From contig SLPT01000281.1 of assembly GCA_007131845.1 (NCBI GenBank), positions 1 through 9,445 of the forward strand: a stretch of 9,445 nt of DNA, given 5' to 3'. This DNA is from Desulfobacteraceae bacterium. GTDB taxonomy: Bacteria; Desulfobacterota; Desulfobacteria; Desulfobacterales; Desulfosalsimonadaceae. Numbering within the stretch: the stretch's first letter is position 1; the number at the start of each line of letters is the position of its first letter. Both the position numbers and the translations under genes were made by a program. Positions 1-5,964 of this stretch are shown piece after piece. A model generated the notes under the pieces. That model did no database searches, was not told where the DNA came from, and was given only the letters and a program-made list of their open reading frames with translations.

Positions 1-316
1 ACTCTGTATATTCTTCCCCGGTTTCATGATTTTTTACACGAAGGGTTTTTGCAAAGCGATCAACGGCCAGCACCTCGCTTCGGGATCGCACATCGATGCG
101 ATAGCGTTTTCTGAACAATTCCTCCGTGGCGACCAGCAGATCATCGCGTTTTTTGATCACCTGACCGATATGATAGGGAAGCCCGCAGTTGGCAAAGGAA
201 ATGTAGTGTCCTCTTTCGAACATCACGATTTCTGCGTTTTCATCCAGGCGGCGCGCACGGGCTCCCGCAGTCGCCCCGCCGGCAACCCCGCCGACAATTA
301 CAAGCTTCATGGACAT
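1..316 (-). CDS. CoA-disulfide-reductase-type FAD/NAD(P)H oxidoreductase, N-terminal part only
   Basis: Translating the minus strand from the ATG at 316 gives 105 residues before the window edge cuts the gene. The N-terminus carries the dinucleotide-binding loop VIVGGVAGG (residues 6-14) followed by a FAD-binding beta-alpha-beta unit. SFANCGLPY (residues 40-48) has the single redox Cys44 typical of CoA-disulfide reductases, NADH:polysulfide/persulfide reductases and NADH oxidases. Family members reduce disulfides, polysulfide or oxygen with NAD(P)H in the cytoplasm; many in anaerobes carry C-terminal rhodanese or TusA/DsrE domains, which would lie outside this window. The ATG at 316 is preferred to the one at 310 because GGGG lies 8 bases upstream of it. 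The next gene upstream on the same strand is yedF, but a terminator and a new promoter lie between. The substrate cannot be told from this fragment. Confidence 0.88.
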   Translation of the reverse strand, partial: MSMKLVIVGGVAGGATAGARARRLDENAEIVMFERGHYISFANCGLPYHIGQVIKKRDDLLVATEELFRKRYRIDVRSRSEVLAVDRFAKTLRVKNHETGEEYTE

Positions 317-427
317 GACAGTATCCCCTTCTGTATCGTCAATTGTTCTTCCGTAAGCCCTCGCCCGCTAAAGCCCTGTTCCAGGGCAGCGGCAATGGTG
401 TCCGTATTACATATTACAAAAAAACCG

Positions 428-436
428 ATTATATCA
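428..436 (-). promoter_or_regulatory. Extended -10 promoter for the flavoprotein gene
   Basis: The minus strand reads TGATATAAT, a perfect -10 hexamer with the TGn extension that often makes up for a poor -35. No good -35 is seen (TACTTT at a 16-base spacing is the closest). It lies just downstream of the yedF terminator and about 110 bases before the ATG at 316, so it would give the flavoprotein gene its own transcript. Confidence 0.55.
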
Positions 437-464
437 AGGCTAAACAGGTAAAGTATGAAGGATG

Positions 465-554
465 AAAACAAAAAGGAGTATCCGTGTGACCTGCGGCCAT
501 CCACGGGCAAAAACGGGTTATTGCCTGTGGATGGCCGCAGGTCAGCACGGATGC
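465..554 (-). terminator. Large hairpin terminator downstream of yedF
   Basis: Positions 488-510 and 521-543 are complementary over 23 bp with one G·U pair and a 10-nt loop. The stem continues outward through 487/544 and then, after one bulged base (545), pairs 478-486 with 546-554. That gives about 33 bp in all, with a second G·U pair. On the minus strand the stem is followed by TCC, TTTTT, G and TTTT, which is the layout of a factor-independent terminator. On the plus strand no T-run follows it, so it reads as a terminator for yedF. The stem is much longer than a usual terminator, so it may also be a palindromic repeat element that has been put to this use. Confidence 0.7.
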
Positions 555-648
555 GCATAGATCCCGTACAGGATCACGGGGAAAGGAGGATGAATGATCG
601 CAGGGTGTTGCATGTGAATCCAGCCGGATTCAATACAGGCCGGATCGA

Positions 649-1266
649 TTACAGGACGATTACCTTGTCGGCCAAGTGCATAGCCGTGACGATATCGAGC
701 ATATTCGTGGTTTCTCCGACCCGCTTCCTTGCGGTAAGCTCGTAATGTTCGAGGCAGGTTCCGCAAACCAGGATCGTAACACCCTGTGCTTCATACTGCT
801 GCAGCGTATCAACCACTTCAGACGTTTCGATTGCAAGCTTCACGCCGTTGTTCACGAAAACAAGCCGCCACAGATCGGCTCCGAACTCACCGGCGGTACG
901 GATATAGTTGATCATCAGCTTTTGTCCGAGGGTGTCGTCTCCATACCCCATGCGATCGGTGGTTATCATGACCATGATCCGGCGCTGACCGGGTTCCTCT
1001 CCGGACGGCTGAGTGATTTGGGCCGGCAAAGCCTCCTTTTCATCCTGCGCGCTTTCGGAGCGAACACCGGTAATGTGAACGTCCTCATTCCGCGTTTCTT
1101 CTTTCACTGCGTATCCCATGGACTTCAAAAACCGGCAAACATTCTGTCTGGCGGCGTCGTTGTTGACGATAACGCAAAACGTATGCGGCGTTTCCGTTTC
1201 AACGGCCTCCCGTGCCATCAGCACGGGAGCCGGACAATCCCGGTCCCTTGCATCAACGATTTTCAT
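649..1266 (-). CDS. yedF: YedF, sulfurtransferase-like selenium-metabolism protein
   Basis: This is a 205-residue two-domain protein. Residues 1-70 form a TusA/SirA-like domain opening with MKIVDAR and the signature Cys11-Pro-Ala-Pro, the thiol that carries persulfide (or selenide) in TusA proteins. A charged linker (about 71-95) leads to a DsrE-like domain (about 96-205) with ITTDRMGYGDD near its start and the pair VCGTC (Cys168, Cys171), typical of the selenium-linked YedF family. The protein is cytosolic and is thought to handle or deliver reactive selenium/sulfur in selenium-using anaerobes; its exact reaction is not established. The ATG at 1266 matches the family start. A GTG directly before it (1269) is an alternative and is better spaced (6 bases) from GGAG. 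The divergent LysR regulator supports the selenium link. No in-frame UGA is seen; the TusA motif uses Cys. Confidence 0.9.
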   Translation of the reverse strand: MKIVDARDRDCPAPVLMAREAVETETPHTFCVIVNNDAARQNVCRFLKSMGYAVKEETRNEDVHITGVRSESAQDEKEALPAQITQPSGEEPGQRRIMVMITTDRMGYGDDTLGQKLMINYIRTAGEFGADLWRLVFVNNGVKLAIETSEVVDTLQQYEAQGVTILVCGTCLEHYELTARKRVGETTNMLDIVTAMHLADKVIVL

Positions 1267-1331
1267 CACTGTATTCTCCGAAATATTTTTTCTGACCTGA
1301 ACTATGATGGACTCTTAAAAAGTCGCGACCC

Positions 1332-1452
1332 GACGGCTTTATAAAAAGTTCAAGATCAAGACTTGGCGATTTCGAAGAATGCAGAGTACTTATCGTACGT
1401 AAAATTCTGAAATCGCGCGTAACGCTGATATTGGACTTTTTACGAAGCCGTC
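1332..1452. repeat. 121-nt structured repeat element, full copy
   Basis: The 22-base arms at 1332-1353 and 1431-1452 are complementary apart from one mismatch and two G·U pairs. Inside, 1366-1373 pairs with 1409-1416 and 1376-1380 with 1404-1408, giving a nested hairpin. The sequence GATGGACTCTTAAAAAGTC just before it (1307-1325) resembles the left arm, as if the end had been partly duplicated. The right half recurs in degenerate form at 4033-4075, upstream of the AOR gene, which marks this as a dispersed element rather than a local regulator. No coding potential is seen. Confidence 0.65.
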
Positions 1453-1554
1453 AACTGTGAGTGGCCATTGCCAACTTCTACGGCCAGCAACTACGACTCG
1501 ATAAGCCGGACGCTGAAAACCCGCTCCGACTCCGGCTCGCCTCGGAACGAAAAC

Positions 1555-1630
1555 GATGCGCTTCCTTCGTCAGCACATCCTATGGCCTGATTGAGGAACT
1601 CATAGGATGTGCTGACGAAGGAAGCGCATC
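1555..1630. repeat. Perfect 30-bp inverted repeat with 16-nt loop
   Basis: Positions 1555-1584 and 1601-1630 are exact reverse complements over 30 bases around a 16-nt loop. Perfect identity at this length points to recent origin or strong constraint. Only four T residues follow on the minus strand (complement of 1550-1553) and none on the plus strand, so it is at best a weak terminator. It could be a non-autonomous palindromic mobile element. It also begins exactly within the UGA stop of the small minus-strand ORF. Confidence 0.8.
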
Positions 1631-1715
1631 ATACACACAATTCACCCATGATAGCCTTATCAGCAATACTGGCCCGTCCACTCCCGGTGTTGCTCAAGGC
1701 TAATCTAAACCACAT
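1629..1715 (-). CDS. Possible 28-residue small ORF ending at the palindrome
   Basis: From the ATG at 1715 the minus strand encodes a 28-residue peptide starting MWFRLALSNTG and ending MGELCV before UGA. AGGGGAG lies 7 bases upstream of the ATG, an unusually good ribosome-binding site for a chance ORF, and the region upstream is AT-rich. The UGA falls at the foot of the perfect 30-bp hairpin. If that UGA were read through, the frame would stay open for 49 more codons to a TAG at 1491-1493. No family is recognised, there is no obvious membrane segment, and the length is well within chance. It may be a real small protein, a remnant of a larger gene, or nothing. Confidence 0.25.
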   Translation of the reverse strand: MWFRLALSNTGSGRASIADKAIMGELCV

Positions 1716-1930
1716 GATCTTTCTCCCCTATAAAATGACTTAATTTATAGCCTTGAACCCAATAAATCAAATTGCTATTTCCTATTGTATTGGATATGTT
1801 GTATTCAATTTTTCTATACTCTAAGCTCATTTCAGGTATACCTTACAGGAGCGGAGGGCTGAACCAAATCATTATGCCACGGCATGGAACACTTTCCGGA
1901 TCCTGTTATGAAGTATATTTCTCGCTGATC

Positions 1931-1957
1931 CGGCAGAAACAAAGTCCCGTTCTGCCG
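1931..1957. promoter_or_regulatory. Inverted repeat in the lysR leader, possible operator
   Basis: CGGCAGAA (1931-1938) and TTCTGCCG (1950-1957) are exact reverse complements with an 11-base gap, ending 37 bases before the lysR ATG. LysR proteins bind interrupted dyads near their own promoters and often regulate themselves and the divergent gene, so an operator is a reasonable reading. A leader hairpin in the mRNA is the alternative. There is no T-run, so it is not a terminator. Confidence 0.4.
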
Positions 1958-1994
1958 CGTAACCGTCGGAATAAATATTCGGAGAATTATATTT

Positions 1995-2915
1995 ATGGAT
2001 ATCTGGCAACTCAGGATATTTCAAAAGGTCATCGAAATGGAAGGTTTTTCAAAGGCAGCGGCAGCGGTTCACCTTACCCAGCCGACTGTGAGCAGCCATA
2101 TCCGGGATCTTGAAGAGCACTTTGGATGCCGGCTGGTGGATCGCATGGGAAAGCGAACCCTTCCTACGGGTGCCGGCCGGCTTCTCTACGATTACTCCCG
2201 GAAAATTACGCGCCTTGCAGAGGAGGCAGAGGAGGCCATGGCCCGGTTCATGGGTGTAATCGGCGGAAACCTTGTGGTCGGCGGCAGCACGATACCCGGA
2301 AACTACATCCTTCCCCGGCTGATCGGCAGTTTCAAAAAGCGCTACCCGGAAGCCCGGATTTCCATCGAGGTGGGAGATACCCGGCAGATGGTTGAGGCCA
2401 TCGCGGACAGTGAAATCGATTTCGGCGTTGTGGGCGCCCGGGTCAATCATGCCGGCATCGTCCAGGAAGAACTCTTCGACGATGAAATGCGGCTCATCGT
2501 TCCTGCAGGCCACCGCTGGGCAAGGCAGCAGACCGTGACCGTCGGCTCGCTTGCAAAAGAACCGTTCATCATGCGGGAGCAGGGCTCCGGCACCCTGAAG
2601 TCCCTGGAAGCCAGCCTGGCGGCAAAAGGTCTCCGGACAGGGGATCTTACCGTGGCTGCGACTTTAGGCTCCACCACCTCTGTCATTCAGGGGATCAAGT
2701 CCGGCATCGGCGTTTCGGTCCTGTCATCCATCGCCGTGGCGGATGATATACGTGCGAAAAGCCTTGTGTCCCTTCCGGTACGCGGCCTTGATTTGCGGCG
2801 GCATTTCTACCTGACCTATCACAAGAGCCGATCCCGCTCGCCGCTTTGCGATGCGTTCATGGATTTTCTACGCTTCGTTGAAAGGCCGGATCCGGAACGG
2901 GACGCGCCGGCATGA
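1995..2915 (+). CDS. LysR-family regulator, selenium-metabolism-associated type
   Basis: This 306-residue protein has the usual LysR length and layout. Residues 1-60 are the winged helix-turn-helix (MDIWQLRIFQKV, then SKAAAAVHLTQPTVSSHIRD as the recognition region), followed by a linker helix. Residues about 90-290 are the periplasmic-binding-protein-like effector domain (GGSTIPGNYILPRLIG near its start). The opening MDIWQL and the STIPGNYILPRLIG stretch match the LysR subgroup that accompanies selenium metabolism genes in anaerobes, an assignment made from memory of that family. Divergent yedF fits this and is the likely target. The ATG at 1995 follows GGAG by 10 bases. The effector is unknown. 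The C-terminal tail (about 295-306) is proline-rich and probably disordered. Confidence 0.88.
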   Translation: MDIWQLRIFQKVIEMEGFSKAAAAVHLTQPTVSSHIRDLEEHFGCRLVDRMGKRTLPTGAGRLLYDYSRKITRLAEEAEEAMARFMGVIGGNLVVGGSTIPGNYILPRLIGSFKKRYPEARISIEVGDTRQMVEAIADSEIDFGVVGARVNHAGIVQEELFDDEMRLIVPAGHRWARQQTVTVGSLAKEPFIMREQGSGTLKSLEASLAAKGLRTGDLTVAATLGSTTSVIQGIKSGIGVSVLSSIAVADDIRAKSLVSLPVRGLDLRRHFYLTYHKSRSRSPLCDAFMDFLRFVERPDPERDAPA

Positions 2916-2923
2916 TATGGACA

Positions 2924-2953
2924 TTGACGGTTTATTACGGAAAGTGCTATGAT
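2924..2953 (+). promoter_or_regulatory. Sigma70-type promoter for trmJ
   Basis: TTGACG (2924-2929) and TATGAT (2948-2953) are each one base from consensus and are separated by 18 bases. The promoter starts 8 bases after the lysR stop codon and leaves a leader of roughly 100 nt before the trmJ ATG, so trmJ need not depend on lysR transcription. Confidence 0.65.
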
Positions 2954-3063
2954 CCCAAACCATAATACCTGTCTCAATTTCGGGCCACAAATGGCAGGTA
3001 AGAAGCAAGCACCCCGGCCCGCAAAGCCATATAGTCAATCCGATCGCACAGTACCGGAGTCCT

Positions 3064-3882
3064 ATGGAAAGCAGGATCCATCTCGATAATATTACCATCG
3101 TACTGCACCGCCCACGGTTTCCTGAAAACATCGGCTCGGTTGCAAGAAGCATGCGTAACATGGGAATATCCCGTCTTCACGTGGTTTCGGAGGAGGAAAT
3201 CAACGTGGACCGGGCCCTGGTGCTTGCAACCCACGCCGCTGCCGATGTCATTCATGACATGAAGCAATTCAGGGATCTTAAAAGCGCTGTTGCCGATGCA
3301 GGATATGCCGTGGGAACCACCGCCAGGCTCGGAAAATCCCGCCGCCTGGTCAAAACACCGGCCCTGATGGCCGAAACGGTCGTACCCATCAGCAGGAAAA
3401 ACCGCATTGCCGTGGTTTTCGGGCCGGAGGACCGGGGGTTGACCAACGACGAACTCCGAAACTGCCATGATCTTGTCACTATCCGGACTGCGGACTTCTC
3501 CTCCATCAACCTGGCGCATGCCGTCATGATTGTCTGCTACGAACTGTTCAATGCGTCCAGCACGGCAAACGCCGCACATTTTCCCAGACTTGCCCTCAGA
3601 CCGGAACTGGATGCCATGTACGAACAACTCAAACATATCCTGGTACGCATCAGTTTTATTCAGCCGGACAATCCCGAATACTGGATGGACCGCTTCCGCC
3701 GTTTTTTCTCACGCCTGCCCCTTCGGGCGGGCGAAGTTTCCATCATACGGGGAATCTGCCGCCAGGTGGACTGGTACGGACGCAAATGCTATGAGGACGG
3801 GAAAGCCGGCCGCGCGCCCGATTTCAAGGTACAATCCGATCCCGAAAAATCCGCGACGCAGCCAGATAGGAAAACCGGTTGA
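3064..3882 (+). CDS. trmJ: TrmJ-type tRNA/rRNA 2'-O-methyltransferase (SpoU/TrmH superfamily)
   Basis: This 272-residue protein has the three motifs of the SPOUT class: ENIGSVARSMRNMG (residues 21-34, with conserved Asn22 and Arg28), FGPEDRGLTNDEL (119-131) and SSINLAHAV (146-154). The last two form the knotted SAM-binding site. Motif wording and length fit the TrmJ group, which 2'-O-methylates position 32 of tRNAs in the cytoplasm; other TrmH-type targets cannot be excluded. A helical C-terminal extension (about 180-245) is present as in TrmJ, followed by a charged, probably disordered tail. The ATG at 3064 follows GGAG by only 4 bases, which is short but is the only good start before motif 1. 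It is flanked by its own promoter upstream and a separate candidate promoter downstream, so it looks like a single housekeeping gene. Confidence 0.9.
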   Translation: MESRIHLDNITIVLHRPRFPENIGSVARSMRNMGISRLHVVSEEEINVDRALVLATHAAADVIHDMKQFRDLKSAVADAGYAVGTTARLGKSRRLVKTPALMAETVVPISRKNRIAVVFGPEDRGLTNDELRNCHDLVTIRTADFSSINLAHAVMIVCYELFNASSTANAAHFPRLALRPELDAMYEQLKHILVRISFIQPDNPEYWMDRFRRFFSRLPLRAGEVSIIRGICRQVDWYGRKCYEDGKAGRAPDFKVQSDPEKSATQPDRKTG

Positions 3883-3903
3883 GAATTTGAAACATTCGCC
3901 TGA

Positions 3904-3931
3904 TTGCGTTATTGTTGTAAAATGTTATGAT
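3904..3931 (+). promoter_or_regulatory. Candidate promoter for the AOR gene cluster
   Basis: TTGCGT (3904-3909) and TATGAT (3926-3931) are separated by 16 bases. The -10 has the same hexamer as the trmJ promoter. Transcription from here would give the AOR gene a leader of about 185 nt containing a hairpin and a repeat fragment. Confidence 0.45.
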
Positions 3932-3952
3932 CGTATAAGAAATCTACAGTGG

Positions 3953-3983
3953 GCGGCTTAGTAACAGGTTCTAATGAAGCCGC
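3953..3983 (+). promoter_or_regulatory. Hairpin in the AOR leader
   Basis: GCGGCTT (3953-3959) pairs perfectly with AAGCCGC (3977-3983) across a 17-nt loop. It lies just after the expected transcription start. Leaders of molybdenum/tungsten cofactor genes sometimes contain a Moco-type riboswitch, but this single stem is far from enough to claim one. Confidence 0.35.
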
Positions 3984-4032
3984 ATGAATCCCGAAAAATT
4001 AAACCCGTCAGTCATAACGTCTGATTCCGGTA

Positions 4033-4075
4033 GATGATGCGTAACGCAGATAGTGGACTTTTCATGAAGCTGTCA
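4033..4075. repeat. Degenerate partial copy of the structured repeat
   Basis: This stretch matches the right half of the element at 1332-1452. Shared blocks are GCGTAACGC, GATA, TGGACTTTT and GAAGC followed by GTCA, in the same order and spacing (compare 1416-1454). The matching left arm is missing or unrecognisable. GTCAGTCAT occurs at 4007-4015 and again at 4072-4080, suggesting a decayed duplication around it. It lies 47 bases before the AOR start codon, inside the likely leader. Confidence 0.6.
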
Positions 4076-4122
4076 GTCATGTTTTTGTAAACCGTTACAT
4101 TATACAACACAGGAGGTGCGGG

Positions 4123-5862
4123 ATGGACAAGATTTTGCGGATCAACATGGGCCCCGGTGGAGAACCGACCAGCAGAACCGAAGCGGTCGGCGATTATGCC
4201 GGCCTCGGCGGACGGGGGATGACATCGGCCATTGTAGCAAAAGAAGTACCACCGACCTGCCACCCCCTCGGGGAGGACAACAAGCTGGTTATCGCGCCTG
4301 GACTGCTCGGTGGAACGACCGGTGCCATGAGCGGAAGGGGTTCCGTGGGATGCAAAAGCCCGCTTACCGGCGGTATCAAGGAAGCCAATTCCGGCGGACA
4401 GCCCGCCCAAATGCTTGGCCGGCTGGGATACGCGGCCCTCGTCCTCGAAGGAAAGCCTAAAGACGACACGCTCTATATGATCCGTATCAGCTCAGACGGC
4501 GTTGAAATCAAGGCCGCACCGGCGCTGAAAATGAAGGGCAACTACGACACGGTTGAAAATCTGAAAAATGAATACGGCGATAAGGTTTCCTGCATCTCCA
4601 TTGGCCAGGCCGGTGAGATGAAGCTGGCCTCCGCTACCGTTGCCTTTACGGACATGGAACAGCGGCCGGCGCGTCATGCAGCACGCGGCGGCGTCGGGGC
4701 GGTCATGGGCGCCAAGGGCGTTAAGGCCATCGTTATCGATGATACCGGAGCATCCATGCGCTCTCCCAAGGATCCGGAAAAATTCAAGGCCGCCAACCGG
4801 GCTTTCGTGGACGGACTCAAGAAGCACCCGGTCACGGGCCAGGGACTGCCGGCATACGGAACCAACGTGCTTACCAACGTGGTCAACGAGGCCGGAGCTT
4901 ATCCCACCTACAACTTCAAGACCGGGCGCTTCGATGGCGCCAGCGCTATTTCCGGGGAAACCCAGGCGGAGACCATTACCGCACGCGGCGGAAAAGCCAC
5001 GCACGGATGTCACCGGGGCTGCGTGATCCGGTGCTCCGGCATATGGCATGACAAGGACGGCCATTACCTTACCAAGCAGCCCGAATATGAAACCGTCTGG
5101 TCACACGGCGGCAACTGCGGCATCAGCGATCTCGACACCATTGCAATGCTTGACCGTCTCGATGACGACTACGGCGTGGATACCATCGAGATGGGCGCCA
5201 CCATCGGCGTGGCCATGGAAGCGGGCCTCGTGGAATTCGGGGATGCAGAAGGCGCGATCAATCTTGTCAAAGAAGTTGGAAAAGGGACGCCTCTCGGCCG
5301 GATTCTCGGAAGCGGGGCGGCCGTCACCGGCAAGGCTTTCGGCGTCGAGCGGGTACCCGTGGTGAAAAACCAGTCCATGCCGGCATACGATCCGCGCGCT
5401 GTTCAGGGAATGGGCGTCACCTATGCCACCAGCACCATGGGCGCCGATCATACCGCCGGTTACGCGGTCACCGCCAACCTGCTGGGTGTGGGCGGCAATG
5501 TCGATCCCCTGACGCCCGAAGGACAGGTGGAACTCTCCCGGAATCTCCAATACGCCACCGCGGCCATCGATGCTACGGGCATGTGCCTTTTCGTGGCTTT
5601 TGCCGTTCTGGATCAGCCCGAGACCTTCCAGGCGATGATCGACATGATCAACTCCTTTCACGGTCTTGAGCTTACCGGGGATGATGTGACCGCGCTGGGA
5701 AAAAAGATCACCAAAATGGAGCGGGATTTCAACACGGCGGCGGGCTTCAATAAAACCGACGACCGGCTCCCGGATTATTTCCGGAAAGAGGCGCTCGCGC
5801 CCCATAACGTGACGTTCACGGTATCCGACGACGACCTTGATACGGTTTTTTCGGATCTGTAA
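4123..5862 (+). CDS. Aldehyde:ferredoxin oxidoreductase family protein (tungsten/molybdenum bis-pterin enzyme)
   Basis: This 579-residue protein is full length for the family. Family members oxidise aldehydes to acids with ferredoxin, or act on related substrates such as aromatic acyl-CoA in BamB-type members; they are cytoplasmic and hold a bis-pterin W or Mo centre beside a 4Fe-4S cluster. Residues 1-205 form the N-terminal pterin-binding domain (PLGEDNKLVIAPG at 48-60, ARHAARGGVGAVMGAKGVKA at 183-202). Cluster ligands are Cys296, Cys300, Cys304 and the C-terminal Cys488 in DATGMC. The first three are spaced Cx3Cx3C instead of the Cx2Cx3C of Pyrococcus AOR. GVDTIEMG (351-358), PAYDPRAVQGMG (420-431) and GADH (440-443, probable active-site His443) are typical. 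AGGAGGT precedes the ATG by a 5-base gap. The MoaD-like gene downstream fits pterin-cofactor supply. The substrate is unknown. Confidence 0.93.
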   Translation: MDKILRINMGPGGEPTSRTEAVGDYAGLGGRGMTSAIVAKEVPPTCHPLGEDNKLVIAPGLLGGTTGAMSGRGSVGCKSPLTGGIKEANSGGQPAQMLGRLGYAALVLEGKPKDDTLYMIRISSDGVEIKAAPALKMKGNYDTVENLKNEYGDKVSCISIGQAGEMKLASATVAFTDMEQRPARHAARGGVGAVMGAKGVKAIVIDDTGASMRSPKDPEKFKAANRAFVDGLKKHPVTGQGLPAYGTNVLTNVVNEAGAYPTYNFKTGRFDGASAISGETQAETITARGGKATHGCHRGCVIRCSGIWHDKDGHYLTKQPEYETVWSHGGNCGISDLDTIAMLDRLDDDYGVDTIEMGATIGVAMEAGLVEFGDAEGAINLVKEVGKGTPLGRILGSGAAVTGKAFGVERVPVVKNQSMPAYDPRAVQGMGVTYATSTMGADHTAGYAVTANLLGVGGNVDPLTPEGQVELSRNLQYATAAIDATGMCLFVAFAVLDQPETFQAMIDMINSFHGLELTGDDVTALGKKITKMERDFNTAAGFNKTDDRLPDYFRKEALAPHNVTFTVSDDDLDTVFSDL

Positions 5863-5926
5863 TCCGCATTAAAGGAGCCGGACCATAACCGGGATTGCGA
5901 AACCCGCCGGACGCCTTGTTTCAACC

Positions 5927-5964
5927 CCCGGGCCGCCCGTTTGAAACCCAGCGGGCGGCCCGGG
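5927..5964 (+). repeat. GC-rich hairpin between AOR and the next gene
   Basis: Positions 5927-5939 and 5952-5964 are perfectly complementary over 13 GC-rich pairs with a 12-nt loop. No T-run follows on either strand, so it is not a classic terminator. Placed 65 bases after the AOR stop inside a probable operon, it could protect the AOR mRNA end or reduce read-through into the two downstream genes. Confidence 0.6.

Larger units (their letters stand above)
317..648. other. Intergenic region between yedF and the flavoprotein gene
   Basis: No convincing gene lies in these 332 bases. Reading along the minus strand from yedF, they hold a short hairpin right after the stop (GAATCC/GGATTC, 617-632), the large terminator hairpin, an extended -10 promoter and the untranslated leader of the flavoprotein gene. 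The two genes are therefore probably transcribed separately. Confidence 0.7.
1267..1994. other. Divergent intergenic region between yedF and lysR
   Basis: These 728 bases separate the divergent yedF and LysR starts. From left to right they hold the yedF leader, a 121-nt structured repeat (1332-1452), a GC-rich stretch (1453-1554), the perfect inverted repeat (1555-1630), a possible tiny minus-strand ORF (1629-1715), an AT-rich stretch likely to carry promoters (about 1720-1830), and an inverted repeat in the lysR leader (1931-1957). A weak plus-strand promoter candidate is TTGGAT (1790-1795) with TATACT (1815-1820) at a long 19-base spacing. The plus-strand open frame at 1461-1703 runs through the palindrome and has no ribosome-binding site, so it is not called a gene. 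Confidence 0.6.

Noticed and set aside
26..451. Plus-strand open frame of 141 codons opposite the flavoprotein gene
   Set aside because: The minus strand here encodes a clear FAD/CoA-disulfide-reductase N-terminus with intact motifs; the plus frame is its antisense shadow.
590..745. Plus-strand ORF with AAGGAGG just before ATG codons at 590 and 594
   Set aside because: The ATG at 590 touches the SD-like sequence, the ATG at 594 gives only 7 codons, and the longer frame is antisense to yedF.
676..1344. Plus-strand open frame of 222 codons
   Set aside because: It is antisense to yedF, whose minus-strand product has clear TusA and DsrE-like motifs.
1461..1703. Plus-strand 80-codon ORF across the palindrome
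   Set aside because: There is no ribosome-binding site and no recognisable family, and about a third of it is the inverted repeat, which reads similarly on both strands.
5101..5805. Minus-strand open frame of 234 codons inside AOR
   Set aside because: It is a GC-rich antisense shadow of a gene with strong family motifs.
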